From assembly GCA_902826815.1 (NCBI GenBank), contig CADEGF010000028.1, forward strand, positions 1-64,000: a stretch of 64,000 nt of DNA. Direction: 5' to 3'. Shown one piece after another: positions 41,105 through 53,436 of the stretch. Source of the stretch: an uncultured Mycobacteriaceae bacterium. GTDB taxonomy: Bacteria > Actinomycetota > Actinomycetes > Mycobacteriales > Mycobacteriaceae. A program made the translations under genes and the position numbers. Position 1 is the first letter of the stretch. Each line of letters begins with the position of its first letter. The notes under the pieces were generated by a model. The model was given only the letters and a program-made list of their open reading frames with translations. It was not told the DNA's origin and searched no databases.

Positions 41105-42439
41105 GTGAGCGTAGGACGCGTCAAATACGCACGCAACGGCGACATCCGGCTCGCCTACCGAGAGATGGGCGACGGCGACATCCCCGTCGTGCTGGTTCCC
41201 GGTTGGGTCAGCAATGTCGACCTCTACGACGACCCCACCACTCTTTACGCCGGCATCGCCGAGCGACTCAGCCGACACGTGCGGCTGATCCTCTGGGACA
41301 AGCGAGGCACGGGCCTGTCGGATCCGGTGTCCCACGTGCCGCCCATCGATGAGCGGATGGACGACCTGCGCGCGGTCCTTGACGCCGCCGACGTCGAATT
41401 CCCGGCGCTGGTAGGCGTTTCCGAGGGCGGTCCGATGAGCCTCGTCTTCGCCGCGACGTACCCGGAACGGGTGCGGTCGCTGTTGCTCGTCGGCACCACC
41501 GCCCGGTTTTCCCAGGACCTGCCCAACCGGCCATGGGGCTTCACACCCGAACAGATGGACGCGGTCTTCGAGGACATCGAAAACCACTGGGGCGAAGGGG
41601 CTATGGCGGAGTGGTTCTTCGGACCGATCGCCGAGGTGCCCGGTGTCCGCGACATGTTCGGTAGGGAGCAGCGGGCCTGTGCGAGCCCCATGATGGCGAA
41701 GTTGATGTGGCAGGCGGTCAGGGATATCGATGTCCGCGGTGTGCTCGGCAGCGTCCGCACACCGACGATGGTGCTTGCCCGCAGGGGTGACCGCATCGCG
41801 CCGTTCGAGGCCGCACAGGAGCTGGCTGCCAAGATTCCGAATGCGGAGCTTCGCGAGCTGCCGCCGGGCGAGCACTACGCGACCGATCTCCTCGAGCTGC
41901 TTCCTCAGGCGACGCTGGAATTCGTTGGCCAGCAGGCAGACGCGATGCCTGCAGAGCGTGTGCTGAGCACTGTGTTGTTCACCGACATCGTCGGCTCGAC
42001 GGAAATGCTGGCCGCTGAAGGGGACGACCATTGGCGCCGACATCTCGACGATCACGACCGTCTCGTCGACACCGTGCTGGCGCGGTACGGCGGCCGTCGC
42101 GCCAAACACACCGGCGACGGGATCTTCGCCTTGTTCGACGGCCCGACAAAGGCGGCCCGGTGCGGGCTGGACCTGGTTCCTGCGCTGGCCACCCACGGCA
42201 TCCCGATCCGGGCCGGCGTGCACATCGGAGAGTGCGAGAAGCGCGGCGACGAGTGGAGCGGGATGGCGGTGCACGTCGGCGCGCGGATCGGTGCGATGGC
42301 CGGTGCGGGGGAGGTCTTCACCAGCCGCACCGTTCGTGACCTCTCGGTCGGGTCCGGACTTGTCTTCGAAGGACTCGGAGCGCACCGGCTCAAGGGCCTG
42401 CCCGAGGACACCGAGGTGTTCCGCGTCAAGGTCGCTTGA
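41105..42439 (+). CDS. Alpha/beta-hydrolase-adenylate cyclase fusion (Rv1900c-like)
   Basis: A 444-residue signalling protein: hydrolase-fold domain (about 10-275, nucleophile elbow VGVSEGGP) and a class III nucleotide cyclase domain (about 285-444). FTDIVGSTE gives the first metal aspartate and KHTGDGIFALF the second. At the transition-state position, where most cyclases have N-x3-R, the sequence reads VHVGARI, so histidine replaces asparagine. The family includes Rv1900c (LipJ), a weakly active adenylate cyclase. The hydrolase part may sense a lipid or small molecule. GTG start 41105. Confidence 0.85.
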   Translation: MSVGRVKYARNGDIRLAYREMGDGDIPVVLVPGWVSNVDLYDDPTTLYAGIAERLSRHVRLILWDKRGTGLSDPVSHVPPIDERMDDLRAVLDAADVEFPALVGVSEGGPMSLVFAATYPERVRSLLLVGTTARFSQDLPNRPWGFTPEQMDAVFEDIENHWGEGAMAEWFFGPIAEVPGVRDMFGREQRACASPMMAKLMWQAVRDIDVRGVLGSVRTPTMVLARRGDRIAPFEAAQELAAKIPNAELRELPPGEHYATDLLELLPQATLEFVGQQADAMPAERVLSTVLFTDIVGSTEMLAAEGDDHWRRHLDDHDRLVDTVLARYGGRRAKHTGDGIFALFDGPTKAARCGLDLVPALATHGIPIRAGVHIGECEKRGDEWSGMAVHVGARIGAMAGAGEVFTSRTVRDLSVGSGLVFEGLGAHRLKGLPEDTEVFRVKVA

Positions 42440-42462
42440 AGCGCTCACTAAGCTAGCGGGCT

Positions 42463-44208
42463 GTGATCACCCGCATGTCCGAGCTGTTCCTGCGCACGCT
42501 GCGCGACGACCCCGCCGACGCCGAGGTTCCCAGCCATAAACTGCTGATCCGCGCAGGCTACGTGCGCCCTGTCGGACCCGGGCTGTACAGCTGGCAGCCC
42601 CTGGGTCTGCGGGTGCTCCGCAACGTCGAGCGTGTCGTGCGCGAAGAGATGAACGCGATCGGCGGGCAGGAGATCCTGTTTCCCGCGCTGCTTCCGCGCG
42701 CCCCCTACGAGACCACGAACCGGTGGACCGAGTACGGCGACACCCTCTTCCGACTGAAGGACCGTCGCAAGAACGACTACCTGCTCGGCCCCACTCACGA
42801 GGAGCTCTTCACGCTGACGGTGAAGGGGGAGTACAGCAGCTACAAGGACTTCCCGGTGCTGCTGTACCAGATCCAGACGAAGTATCGCGACGAGGCGCGA
42901 CCGCGTGCGGGCATCCTGCGCGGCCGTGAGTTCGTCATGAAGGACTCGTACTCTTTCGACGTCGACGACGAAGGTCTCCGGGCGGTCTATCACCGGCACC
43001 GCGACGCCTACCAGCGCATCTTCGGCACGTTGGGGGTTCGCTACGTCATCGTCTCCGCCGTTTCGGGTGCGATGGGCGGCAGCGCCTCGGAGGAGTTTCT
43101 CGCCGAGAGCGAGGTCGGCGAGGACACCTTCGTGCGCTGCCTGGAGTCCGGGTACGCCGCGAACGTCGAGGCGATCGTGACCGCGGCGCCCGAGGCGCTG
43201 CCGATCGAGGGCCTGCCGGAGGCCAAGGTGTTCGAAACCCCGGACACTCCGACCATCGCCACGCTGGTCGACTGGGCCAACACCGTTGACCTCGGGCGCG
43301 AGATCGGCGCCGCCGACACTCTCAAGAACGTCCTACTCAAAACTCGTCAGCCCGGCGGCGAATGGGAGCTGCTCGCCATCGGCGTTCCTGGCGACCGTGA
43401 GGTCGACGAGAAGCGCCTCGGTGCGGCGCTCGACCCCGCCGAGTACGCACTGCTCGACGATGCCGACTTCGCCAAGAACCCCTTCCTGGTGAAGGGCTAT
43501 GTGGGTCCGAAGGCGTTGCAGGACAACGGTGTTCGATATCTGGTCGATCCGCGAATCGTCGAAGGAACGGCGTGGATCACGGGTGCGGATGCCCCCAACA
43601 AGCACGTCGTCGGCCTGGTGATGGGACGTGACTTCACCGCCGACGGCACCATCGAGGCCGCCGATGTCCGCGACGGCGACCCGTCCCCGGACGGCGCCGG
43701 TGCGCTGGTGTCGGCACGTGGCATCGAGATCGGCCACATCTTCCAGCTGGGCCGCAAGTACACCGAAGCCTTCGCCGTCGATGTGCTGGCCGAGGACGGT
43801 AAGCCGGTTCGGCCGACCATGGGGTCCTACGGCATCGGGGTGTCCCGGCTGGTGGCCGTGATCGCCGAACAGCATCACGACGAGCTGGGCCTTCGCTGGC
43901 CGTCGTCGGTGTCGCCGTTCGACGTCCACGTCGTCATCGCCAACAAGGACGACGCAGCGCGCGCAGGTGCCGGTGAGCTGGCCGATGAACTGGACCGGCT
44001 CGGTGTCGAGGTGCTGCTCGACGATCGGAAAGCGTCACCCGGCGTGAAGTTCAAGGACGCCGAACTGCTCGGGATGCCGTGGATCGTGGTGGTGGGCCGC
44101 GGCTGGGCCGACGGGGTCGTCGAGCTGCGCAACCGGTTCAGCAGTGACTCGCGCGAGGTTGCTGTCGACGGTGCGGCCGTTGCGATCGCCGCGGCACTCG
44201 CCGGCTGA
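42463..44208 (+). CDS. proS: Prolyl-tRNA synthetase (bacterial type)
   Basis: Charges tRNA-Pro; 581 residues, class II synthetase with the YbaK-like editing insertion (about 235-385) that clears Ala-tRNA-Pro. Motif 2 is [20 protein letters not shown] and motif 3 [11 protein letters not shown]; the anticodon-binding domain starts around 475. GTG 42463 ([16 protein letters not shown]) matches the M. tuberculosis Rv2845c start. Essential housekeeping gene. Confidence 0.96.
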   Translation: MITRMSELFLRTLRDDPADAEVPSHKLLIRAGYVRPVGPGLYSWQPLGLRVLRNVERVVREEMNAIGGQEILFPALLPRAPYETTNRWTEYGDTLFRLKDRRKNDYLLGPTHEELFTLTVKGEYSSYKDFPVLLYQIQTKYRDEARPRAGILRGREFVMKDSYSFDVDDEGLRAVYHRHRDAYQRIFGTLGVRYVIVSAVSGAMGGSASEEFLAESEVGEDTFVRCLESGYAANVEAIVTAAPEALPIEGLPEAKVFETPDTPTIATLVDWANTVDLGREIGAADTLKNVLLKTRQPGGEWELLAIGVPGDREVDEKRLGAALDPAEYALLDDADFAKNPFLVKGYVGPKALQDNGVRYLVDPRIVEGTAWITGADAPNKHVVGLVMGRDFTADGTIEAADVRDGDPSPDGAGALVSARGIEIGHIFQLGRKYTEAFAVDVLAEDGKPVRPTMGSYGIGVSRLVAVIAEQHHDELGLRWPSSVSPFDVHVVIANKDDAARAGAGELADELDRLGVEVLLDDRKASPGVKFKDAELLGMPWIVVVGRGWADGVVELRNRFSSDSREVAVDGAAVAIAAALAG

Positions 44209-44676
44209 CTACTCGGATCCGCCGGGGAAGGCCACGGTGACCGGCCGCACGCCGAGCACCTTGCTCCAGCGCGCGGCGGTAACGGCCGTCTGTGTCAGCG
44301 CCTTGACCGCGAAGGTGCGCTCCTCGGTGGTCGTCGCCTGTTCCAGCACCGCCCGCCAAGCCACGGCGGAGTCCTCTTCCATCCGCACCGCGAGGTTCGC
44401 CGCATCGGTCGGGTTGTCCACCTGTGTCGGCACCTGATAGCCGGCTGCAGGCAGCGGCGGCTCCACGCCGCGCCCCTTGAGCATCTCGATCGCGGCTTCG
44501 CGACGTTCGCGGTGTTCCCTCATCGCCGTCGCCACCAGGTCGTTGTCTTCTGGGGTGGAATGCGCCGACACGAGCCCGTAGCCGTAGATCGCGCCGTGTT
44601 CGGTGGTAAGGGCGTCGAACAGCGCCGCGGCATCGGCATCGGGGGGCCGGGCCGGCGTGGGTTCGGCCGATGTCAC
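44209..44676 (-). CDS. DUF4439 ferritin-like protein
   Basis: A 155-residue helical protein, counterpart of Rv2844. It has a ferritin-like helical pattern with [10 protein letters not shown] near residue 30 and [15 protein letters not shown] near 55, whose Glu/His residues could bind a metal pair, though function is not established. Its start overlaps the stop of the preceding lipoprotein gene as ATGA, and its stop abuts that of proS in convergent orientation. Confidence 0.8.
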   Translation of the reverse strand: MTSAEPTPARPPDADAAALFDALTTEHGAIYGYGLVSAHSTPEDNDLVATAMREHRERREAAIEMLKGRGVEPPLPAAGYQVPTQVDNPTDAANLAVRMEEDSAVAWRAVLEQATTTEERTFAVKALTQTAVTAARWSKVLGVRPVTVAFPGGSE

Positions 44677-45185
44677 GGTGCTCCGCCCCTGGACGCGAGC
44701 GCCACCGTGTAGGCCGCCGTGCAGGACGCGGCGATCGAGCCGAGCAGCCCGGCGCGGTATCCGGACATCCTGACCGCCAACTGACCCGCGCTCTCGGCCG
44801 ACTTCTTCAATGCGGCGACGACGTCCTTGGTGGTCGGCGCGCTGGCCTGCGCGGCGGCGGTGGCACTTGTCGTCGTCGTCACCGAGGTCGACGTGGCAGG
44901 CTCGCCCGTCAATCGGGCGATCTCATTGGACAGCGCTTCTGCGTGCTTGGACCGGTCCGACGACACGGCGGCCAGCGCGGGTCGCTGCGGCGGTTTCGCG
45001 GCGTCGGCGGCATCACTGGCGAGCTGACTGTCGCTGTGGGCCATATCGAGCTGCGTGGTGAGGTCGGCGAGCTCCGGCGGCGGCGACGGCTTGCCGCATG
45101 CGACGCCGGTGGCGCCCACCGCCGCAAGGGCCGCCGCCCCGACCAGCAAGCGCCGCCTGCTGACGACGGGGAGGGCACTCGGCAC
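44673..45185 (-). CDS. Tat/lipoprotein-type exported protein (Rv2843-like)
   Basis: A 170-residue exported protein. The signal has twin arginines ([16 protein letters not shown]) and a lipobox-like GVAC at about residue 30, suggesting a lipid-anchored protein; the mature part is helical and Ala/Thr-rich. GTG 45185 has AGGATGG four bases upstream, while the longer frame from 45302 would overlap the rimP promoter region. Coupled to the DUF4439 gene, so the two probably work together in the envelope. Confidence 0.72.
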   Translation of the reverse strand: MPSALPVVSRRRLLVGAAALAAVGATGVACGKPSPPPELADLTTQLDMAHSDSQLASDAADAAKPPQRPALAAVSSDRSKHAEALSNEIARLTGEPATSTSVTTTTSATAAAQASAPTTKDVVAALKKSAESAGQLAVRMSGYRAGLLGSIAASCTAAYTVALASRGGAP

Positions 45186-45314
45186 AGCGCCATCCTGCCA
45201 TTGCCGAAATCGGCGCTGTGCATTCGCTGGGCGCCGCAGCGAGATTGCAGTTCGCCTGCAGTTCACTGGCGTATCGTTGGCCCGGTCGGAACAATTCAAC
45301 ATGAGGAGCTCGCC

Positions 45315-45872
45315 GTGGCATCGGATCCGCAGCTGCGGACTGCGAAATTGCCTTCGCAGAAGCAGGTGATCGAGCTACTCGACGGTGAGTTCGCGCGCGC
45401 AGGATACGAAATCGAAGACGTCGTCATCGACGCCGCCGCGCGCCCGCCGCGCATCACCGTGATTGCTGACGGCGACGACGGGCTCGATCTCGATTCGATC
45501 GCCACCCTCTCGCGGTCTGCATCCGAAAAGCTCGACGCGGTGGACTCGGCGAATTCCGGAACGCCCTACGTCCTCGAGGTGACATCGCCGGGTGTGGACC
45601 GGCCGCTCACCGAGCAGAAGCATTTCCGGCGAGCGCGCGGCCGCAAGGTCGAGTTGACGCTGACCGACGGATCACAGTTGACCGGACGGCTTGGCGAGAC
45701 CCGGGACGATACGGTCAGTGTGGTGGTGCCCGAAGGGCGAAGGGGGGACTACTCGGTCCGCGACTTGCCACTCAGCGAGATCGACAAAGCCGTTGTCCAG
45801 GTGGAGTTTTCACCACCGAACCAGCGTGAGCTCGAGCTGGCCGGCCAAACGGGTAAGGGGGCTGGAGCATGA
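45315..45872 (+). CDS. rimP: Ribosome maturation factor RimP
   Basis: A 185-residue 30S assembly factor, counterpart of Rv2842c. N-terminal alpha/beta domain with [23 protein letters not shown], the RimP hallmark, then an SH3-like C-terminal barrel ([15 protein letters not shown]). GTG 45315 follows GAGGAG eight bases upstream. ATGA overlap with nusA begins the classical rimP-nusA-ylxR-infB-rbfA operon. Confidence 0.93.
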   Translation: MASDPQLRTAKLPSQKQVIELLDGEFARAGYEIEDVVIDAAARPPRITVIADGDDGLDLDSIATLSRSASEKLDAVDSANSGTPYVLEVTSPGVDRPLTEQKHFRRARGRKVELTLTDGSQLTGRLGETRDDTVSVVVPEGRRGDYSVRDLPLSEIDKAVVQVEFSPPNQRELELAGQTGKGAGA

Positions 45873-46912
45873 ATATCGACATGGCTGCACTGCACGCCAT
45901 CGAGGCCGACAAGGGCATCACGGTGGATGTCGTCGTCGAGACCATCAAGTCCGCGTTGCTCACCGCCTATCGCCACACCGAGGGCCATGAAGCCGACGCG
46001 CGTATCGAGATCGATCGCAAGACCGGTGTGGTGCAGGTGCTGGCGCGCGAAACCGACGAAGACGGCAACGTCCTCAACGAATGGGATGACACCCCAGAGG
46101 GATTCGGCCGGATTGCGGCCACCACTGCGCGCCAGGTGATCCTGCAGCGGCTGCGCGATGCCGAGAACGAGAAGAACTACGGCGAGTTCTCCACCCGCGA
46201 GGGGGAGATCGTCGGTGGTGTCATCCAGCGTGACAGCCGCGCCAACGCCCGGGGCCTCGTCGTCGTCCGGATGGGTAGCGAGACGAAGGGCTCCGAGGGC
46301 GTGATTCCGTCGGCCGAGCAGGTCCCAGGCGAGAGCTACGAACACGGCGACAGGCTGCGTTGCTACGTCGTCGGTGTCTCCCGCGGCGCCCGCGAACCGC
46401 TGATCACGTTGTCGCGCACGCACCCCAACCTGGTCCGCAAGCTGTTCTCGCTTGAGGTGCCCGAGATCGCCGACGGTTCCGTCGAGATCGTCGCGGTCGC
46501 GCGCGAGGCGGGACACCGGTCCAAGATCGCGGTGACGTCCCGCGCGCCCGGCCTCAACGCCAAGGGTGCATGCATCGGGCCGATGGGCCAGCGGGTGCGC
46601 AACGTGATGAGCGAGCTGTCCGGCGAGAAGATCGACATCATCGACTACGACGAGGACCCGGCCAAGTTCGTCGCCAACGCGCTGTCACCGGCCAAGGTGG
46701 TGTCCGTACAGGTCATCGACGAGGCCGGCCGCGCAGCGCGGGTGGTGGTGCCCGACTTCCAGCTGTCGCTGGCCATCGGCAAGGAGGGCCAGAACGCCCG
46801 TCTGGCCGCCCGGTTGACCGGTTGGCGGATCGACATCAGAAGCGACGCGGCCGCCCCGCCGGAGGCCTCGCCGAGTCCCGGCGCGACACACGGCGCTGTG
46901 CACGACCGATAG
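45869..46912 (+). CDS. nusA: Transcription termination/antitermination factor NusA
   Basis: A 347-residue RNA polymerase-associated factor, the same length as M. tuberculosis NusA. It has an N-terminal polymerase-binding domain, S1 domain (about 105-180), and two KH domains with [14 protein letters not shown] and [18 protein letters not shown]. The extra C-terminal acidic repeats of E. coli NusA are absent, as expected for actinobacteria. Confidence 0.95.
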   Translation: MNIDMAALHAIEADKGITVDVVVETIKSALLTAYRHTEGHEADARIEIDRKTGVVQVLARETDEDGNVLNEWDDTPEGFGRIAATTARQVILQRLRDAENEKNYGEFSTREGEIVGGVIQRDSRANARGLVVVRMGSETKGSEGVIPSAEQVPGESYEHGDRLRCYVVGVSRGAREPLITLSRTHPNLVRKLFSLEVPEIADGSVEIVAVAREAGHRSKIAVTSRAPGLNAKGACIGPMGQRVRNVMSELSGEKIDIIDYDEDPAKFVANALSPAKVVSVQVIDEAGRAARVVVPDFQLSLAIGKEGQNARLAARLTGWRIDIRSDAAAPPEASPSPGATHGAVHDR

Positions 46913-46961
46913 CCGATTTCGGCCGGTTCGGTCCGCAGGAGCGCAGACGGTAGACTCAGGC

Positions 46962-47321
46962 GTGATCCAGCGCGAGACTTCGGCTTCGCCGCATCGAAGT
47001 ACGGATGGACCCGTACGGACGTGCGTCGGCTGCCGGAAGCGAGAGCTGGCCGTCGAACTGCTTCGGGTAGTTGCTGCGGGCGACGGGAATGGCAATTACG
47101 CCGTAACCGTTGACGCAGCGGGTAACCTGCCTGGGCGGGGCGCTTGGTTGCACCTTGACCAGCAGTGTTTGCGCGCAGCAATCCGACGGCGAGCATTCGC
47201 TCGAGCGTTGCGCATCACCGGCTCACCGGAAACATCCGCGGTGCTGGAGTACTTCGAATCATTCGAAGCGCCTCAACACCCGGCTACAGAACAGGCAGCG
47301 AAGAACATGAGCACACCGTGA
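46962..47321 (+). CDS. ylxR: YlxR-family nucleoid/RNA-binding protein (DUF448)
   Basis: A 119-residue basic protein with the family signature [13 protein letters not shown] at about 18 and [13 protein letters not shown] at about 58. Counterpart of Rv2840c. YlxR proteins bind nucleic acids and have been reported to modulate RNase P and transcription. GTG start 46962; always between nusA and infB. Confidence 0.9.
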   Translation: MIQRETSASPHRSTDGPVRTCVGCRKRELAVELLRVVAAGDGNGNYAVTVDAAGNLPGRGAWLHLDQQCLRAAIRRRAFARALRITGSPETSAVLEYFESFEAPQHPATEQAAKNMSTP

Positions 47322-47401
47322 AGTCCAGACGATGACCATGCGTCATAGCTAAACCCGAGGCGCGGCCCTACCACCGCTGTCGCCTCTAAGACAGGAGAGA
47401 A

Positions 47402-50110
47402 GTGGCAGGCAAGGCCCGCGTACACGAGTTGGCTAAGGAACTCGGTGTAACCAGCAAGGAAGTACTCGCCCGACTGAGCGAACAGGGCGAATTCGTTAAA
47501 TCCGCATCCTCCACGGTGGAGGCCCCCGTCGCGCGCAGGCTGCGCGAATCCCTCGGCGGACCGAAGCCCGCGGCGGAGAAGGCAAAGGCCGACGGCAATG
47601 GCGCGCCCGCCAAGAAGGCGCCCGCCAAGGCAGCACCCGCGCCGGAGGCGGCGCCGGCAGCAGCCAAGCCGGCAGCTCCGGCAGCCCCTGCGGCTCCGGC
47701 ACCCGCCGAGCCCGAGCCAGAGGCGCCCGCACCCGCCGCGCCGGCGGCCGCACCCGCAGACGCGCCCGCGCGTCCCGGCCCGACCCCCGGTCCCAGGCCG
47801 GCAACGCCTGGCCCCAAGCCCGCACCGCGTACTCCGCGCGTCGGCAACAACCCGTTCTCGTCGGCGCAGCCGGTCGAGCGGGCCATTCCACGGCCACAGG
47901 CCCCCCGGCCCGGCGCCCCGCGTCCCGGCGGCGGCCCACGTCCCGGCGCTTCGCCAGGCAATATGCCGCCGCGTCCGGCCGGCGGCGCCCGGCCACGTCC
48001 AGGCGGTGGCCCTCGGCCAGCGGCGGGTGGTCGCGGTCCCGGCGGCGGTGCAGGCGGCGGAGGTCGTCCCGGCGGCGGTGGCGGCAACTACCGCACCGGT
48101 GGACCCGGCGGCGGTGGCGGTGCCCCGGCAGGCGGTGGCGGCGGCTACCGCGGTCGTCCCGGTGGCGGCGGTCGTCCCGGTCAGCGCGGCGGCGCAGCGG
48201 GTGCGTTCGGCCGTCCCGGCGGCGCACCAAAGCGCGGCCGTAAGTCGAAGAGGGCGAAACGCGCCGAGTACGAGAACATGCAGGCACCGGTCGTCGGTGG
48301 CGTGCGGTTGCCGCACGGCAACGGCGAGACCATCCGACTGGCCCGCGGCGCATCGCTTTCGGATTTCGCCGAGAAGATCGACGCCAACCCGGCCGCGTTG
48401 GTGCAGGCGCTGTTCAACCTCGGCGAGATGGTCACCGCTACCCAGTCGGTCGGCGATGACACGCTGGAGCTGCTCGGCAGCGAGATGAACTACAAGGTTC
48501 AGGTCGTGTCGCCCGAGGACGAGGACCGCGAGCTGCTCGAGTCCTTCGACCTCACCTACGGCGAGGACGAGGGCGACGAGTCCGATCTGGAGAGCCGCCC
48601 ACCGGTGGTCACCGTGATGGGTCACGTCGACCACGGCAAGACCCGACTGCTCGACACCATCCGCCAGGCCAACGTCCGCGAGGAGGAGGCCGGCGGCATC
48701 ACCCAGCACATCGGCGCCTACCAGGTCGCGGTCGATTTCGACGGCGGCGAGCGGCTGATCACCTTCATCGACACCCCTGGTCACGAGGCGTTCACCGCCA
48801 TGCGTGCCCGCGGCGCCAAGGCGACCGACATCGCGATCCTCGTCGTCGCGGCCGACGACGGCGTCATGCCGCAGACGGTGGAGGCCATCAACCACGCACA
48901 GGCGGCCGAGGTGCCGATCGTGGTTGCGGTCAACAAGATCGACAAGGAAGGTGCCGATCCGTCGAAGATCCGCGGCCAGCTGACCGAATACGGTCTGGTG
49001 CCAGAGGAGTTCGGCGGCGACACCATGTTCGTCGACATCTCCGCCAAGCAGGGCACCAACATCGCGGCGCTGGAGGAAGCGGTTCTGCTGACCGCCGACG
49101 CCGCCCTCGATCTGCGGGCCAACCCCGAGATGGAGGCCCAGGGTGTCGCGATCGAGGCGCACCTGGACCGCGGTCGCGGACCGGTGGCCACCGTGCTTAT
49201 CTCGCGCGGCACGCTGAAGGTCGGCGACTCGATCGTCGCAGGGGACGCCTACGGCCGCGTCCGCCGCATGGTCGACGAGCACGGCGAGGACGTGGAGGCG
49301 GCGCTGCCGTCGCGGCCGGTGCAGGTCATCGGCTTCACGTCGGTCCCTGGTGCCGGTGACAACCTGCTCGTCGTCGACGAGGACCGCATCGCGCGGCAGA
49401 TCGCCGACCGTCGCAGTGCGCGCAAGCGCAACGCGTTGGCCGCGCGCAGCCGCAAGCGGATCAGCCTCGAGGACCTGGATTCGGCGCTGAAGGAAACCAG
49501 CCAGCTGAACCTGATCCTGAAGGGCGACAACGCAGGCACCGTCGAGGCGCTCGAGGAGGCCCTGCTTGGCATCCAGATCGACGACGAGGTGGAGCTGCGC
49601 GTCATCGACCGCGGCGTCGGCGGCGTCACTGAGACCAACGTCAACCTGGCGTCGGCGTCGGATGCGGTGATCATCGGCTTCAACGTCCGTGCCGAGGGCA
49701 AGGCCACCGAGCTGGCCAACCGCGACGGCGTCGAGATCCGCTACTACTCGGTGATCTACCAGGCCATCGATGAGATCGAGAGCGCGCTGAAGGGCATGCT
49801 CAAGCCGATCTACGAGGAGAAGGAGCTGGGCCGCGCCGAGATCCGGGCGATCTTCCGGTCGTCCAAGGTCGGCAACATCGCCGGCTGCCTCGTCACCTCC
49901 GGTGTCATCCGCCGCAACTCCAAGGCGCGGCTGCTGCGCGACAGCGTCGTGGTCGCCGAGACCATGACCGTGTCCTCGCTGCGGCGAGAGAAGGACGACG
50001 TCACCGAGGTCCGCGACGGTTACGAGTGTGGTTTGACGCTGACGTACTCCGACATCAAGGAAGGCGACGTCATCGAGACCTACGAGCTCGTCGAGAAGGA
50101 ACGGACGTGA
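47402..50110 (+). CDS. infB: Translation initiation factor IF-2
   Basis: GTPase that places fMet-tRNA on the 30S subunit; 902 residues. Residues 1-50 are the first IF2-N domain ([19 protein letters not shown]). About 60-285 is an Ala/Pro- then Gly/Arg/Pro-rich linker of very low complexity; the second IF2-N motif follows. The G domain has GHVDHGKT (G1), DTPGHEAF (G3) and NKIDKEGA (G4). GTG start 47402 behind GGAGA. Confidence 0.97.
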   Translation: MAGKARVHELAKELGVTSKEVLARLSEQGEFVKSASSTVEAPVARRLRESLGGPKPAAEKAKADGNGAPAKKAPAKAAPAPEAAPAAAKPAAPAAPAAPAPAEPEPEAPAPAAPAAAPADAPARPGPTPGPRPATPGPKPAPRTPRVGNNPFSSAQPVERAIPRPQAPRPGAPRPGGGPRPGASPGNMPPRPAGGARPRPGGGPRPAAGGRGPGGGAGGGGRPGGGGGNYRTGGPGGGGGAPAGGGGGYRGRPGGGGRPGQRGGAAGAFGRPGGAPKRGRKSKRAKRAEYENMQAPVVGGVRLPHGNGETIRLARGASLSDFAEKIDANPAALVQALFNLGEMVTATQSVGDDTLELLGSEMNYKVQVVSPEDEDRELLESFDLTYGEDEGDESDLESRPPVVTVMGHVDHGKTRLLDTIRQANVREEEAGGITQHIGAYQVAVDFDGGERLITFIDTPGHEAFTAMRARGAKATDIAILVVAADDGVMPQTVEAINHAQAAEVPIVVAVNKIDKEGADPSKIRGQLTEYGLVPEEFGGDTMFVDISAKQGTNIAALEEAVLLTADAALDLRANPEMEAQGVAIEAHLDRGRGPVATVLISRGTLKVGDSIVAGDAYGRVRRMVDEHGEDVEAALPSRPVQVIGFTSVPGAGDNLLVVDEDRIARQIADRRSARKRNALAARSRKRISLEDLDSALKETSQLNLILKGDNAGTVEALEEALLGIQIDDEVELRVIDRGVGGVTETNVNLASASDAVIIGFNVRAEGKATELANRDGVEIRYYSVIYQAIDEIESALKGMLKPIYEEKELGRAEIRAIFRSSKVGNIAGCLVTSGVIRRNSKARLLRDSVVVAETMTVSSLRREKDDVTEVRDGYECGLTLTYSDIKEGDVIETYELVEKERT

Positions 50111-50143
50111 TGAGCCGCCAGGCGAAGAACAGAGCGCCTGGGT

Positions 50144-51623
<1,480 letters not shown>

Positions 51624-51640
51624 CGGCCGCCAGCGGCACC

Positions 51641-52975
51641 TTGGCTGACCCCGGCCAGAATCTTCCGGTCGCTCCCGCGACCGGCCGCCGCATCGCCGGG
51701 TTGGCGCTGCCCGCGCTCGGGGTGCTGGCCGCCGAACCCATCTACCTGCTTTTCGACCTGGCGATCGTCGGGCGGCTCGGCGCTGTCACCCTGGCAGGCC
51801 TCGCCATCGGCGGGCTGATTCTGAGCACGTTGAGTTCGCAGATGACATTCCTGTCCTACGGCACCACGGCGCGCTCGGCGCGTCTCTTCGGCGCGGGAAA
51901 CCGTCCGGCCGCGGTCCGTGAAGGGGTGCAGGCCAGCTGGCTCGCCGTCGGGATCGGCGTGTTGGTCATCGCTGTGTTCCAGATCGTGGCGGTACCACTG
52001 GTTTCTGTGCTTGCGGCGGGCGGCGACATCGCTTCGGCTGCCCTGCCGTGGGTGCGGATCGCGATATTCGGCGTGCCGGCAATCCTGATCTCGGCGGCAG
52101 GCAACGGCTGGATGCGCGGCGTGCAGGACACCATGAGACCGCTGCGCTACGTCGTCTTCGGGTTCGCCGTGTCGGCGGTGCTGTGCCCGCTGCTCGTGTA
52201 CGGCTTGCTCGGCATGCCGCGTCTGGAACTCGCCGGCTCGGCCATCGCCAACCTCGTCGGCCAATGGCTGGCGGCGCTGCTGTTCTGTCGCGCCCTTCTG
52301 GTCGAGCGGGTTCCGCTGCGAATCGAGCCGAAAGTGCTTCGCGCACAGGTGGTGATGGGTCGCGACCTCTTACTGCGGACGCTTGCGTTTCAGGCCTGCT
52401 TCGTCTCGGCCGGAGCCGTCGCCGCCCGCTTCGGTGCGGCTGCGGTCGCTGCCCACCAGGTGGTGCTGCAGTTGTGGAGTTTCCTTGCGCTGGTGCTGGA
52501 CTCGCTTGCGATCGCGGCGCAGTCGCTGGTGGGTGCCGCGCTCGGAGCAGGCGAATTGGCGCACGCCAAGTCGGTCGCATGGCGGGTGACCATCTTCTCC
52601 GCCCTCGCCTCCGCGGTGCTGGCCGGTGTCTTCGCCGTCGGCGCGTCGGTGTTTCCGACCGTGTTCACCGATGACCGCTCCGTACTCGACGCCATCGGGG
52701 TGCCATGGTGGTTCATGGTCGCCCAATTGCCTGTCGCCGGAATCGTTTTCGCCCTCGACGGGGTGCTGCTCGGCGCGGGGGACGCGAAGTTCATGCGCAA
52801 CGCGACGTTGGTCAGCGCGCTCGTCGGCTTCCTGCCGCTGATCTGGCTGTCGCTGATCTTCGGTTGGGGCCTGCTCGGCATCTGGTCGGGCCTGAGCACC
52901 TTCATGGTGCTGCGGCTCGTCTTCGTCGGCTGGCGCGCCTTCTCCGGTCGCTGGCTGGTGCCGGGAACGGCTTAG
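51641..52975 (+). CDS. dinF: MATE-family transporter DinF
   Basis: Integral membrane antiporter of 444 residues with about twelve hydrophobic segments, counterpart of Rv2836c. Two similar halves: the first with LALPALGVLAAEPIYLLFDLAIVG, the second with RDLLLRTLAFQACFVSAGAVAARFG and AIAAQSLVGAALGAG. The TTG at 51641 is 17 bases after cnpB; no better start keeps the first segment. Substrates of mycobacterial DinF are not known. Confidence 0.85.
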   Translation: MADPGQNLPVAPATGRRIAGLALPALGVLAAEPIYLLFDLAIVGRLGAVTLAGLAIGGLILSTLSSQMTFLSYGTTARSARLFGAGNRPAAVREGVQASWLAVGIGVLVIAVFQIVAVPLVSVLAAGGDIASAALPWVRIAIFGVPAILISAAGNGWMRGVQDTMRPLRYVVFGFAVSAVLCPLLVYGLLGMPRLELAGSAIANLVGQWLAALLFCRALLVERVPLRIEPKVLRAQVVMGRDLLLRTLAFQACFVSAGAVAARFGAAAVAAHQVVLQLWSFLALVLDSLAIAAQSLVGAALGAGELAHAKSVAWRVTIFSALASAVLAGVFAVGASVFPTVFTDDRSVLDAIGVPWWFMVAQLPVAGIVFALDGVLLGAGDAKFMRNATLVSALVGFLPLIWLSLIFGWGLLGIWSGLSTFMVLRLVFVGWRAFSGRWLVPGTA

Positions 52976-53091
52976 ATGCTGTTTGCGGGATCGCGTGTCG
53001 GCTCTGTCGGCTGGGTCACAGGTGAGAACAGGAACACTGCGAGTCGTAGAAACTCTTATTCTCCTGACGCGCAATGGGCTTCGAGACTCGG

Positions 53092-53436
53092 TTACAGCGG
53101 CGCCATCTGTCGCGGTGGGTCGATCACCACATTGGGCGGTCCGGTGAGGGTGCGGCGGCAAGCGCAACGTCCTCTGTGGAAACTGACGCTCCGAGGGCCA
53201 CTGCGGCGACAGCGCCGCCGGTGCGACAGGTGCAGGCACCTCAACGGTCGGTTGCGGAGATGGCTGTGGATCGCTCATGGCCGGCATCACTGGCGGCGGT
53301 GCCGGGCTCTCGCTGGTCTGAACCAGCGCCACGGCGGCGGTGTCGGGCGACTGCAGCCACACCGTCGTCAGTCCAACCGCGGCGATCAGCGCCGCGGCGA
53401 ACAGCGCGGCAGGAAGCTTCGAACTTAGGGTGTGCC
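53092..53436 (-). pseudogene. Possible decayed small membrane protein gene
   Basis: No intact gene lies between dinF and the oxidoreductase, but the minus strand encodes a membrane segment KLPAALFAAALIAAVGLTTVWLQ (53405-53350 region) and a Pro-rich tail. The frame has a stop just upstream and no ATG/GTG before the hydrophobic segment. A plausible C-terminus (TGPPNVVIDPPRQMAPL, stop at 53094-53092) is in a different frame. This suggests a frameshifted, dying gene for a proline-rich anchored protein; a chance frame is not excluded. Confidence 0.3.

Noticed and set aside
47580-48260. Gly/Pro/Arg-rich stretch in infB as a PE/PPE or repeat insertion
   Set aside because: This is the normal low-complexity linker of actinobacterial IF-2.
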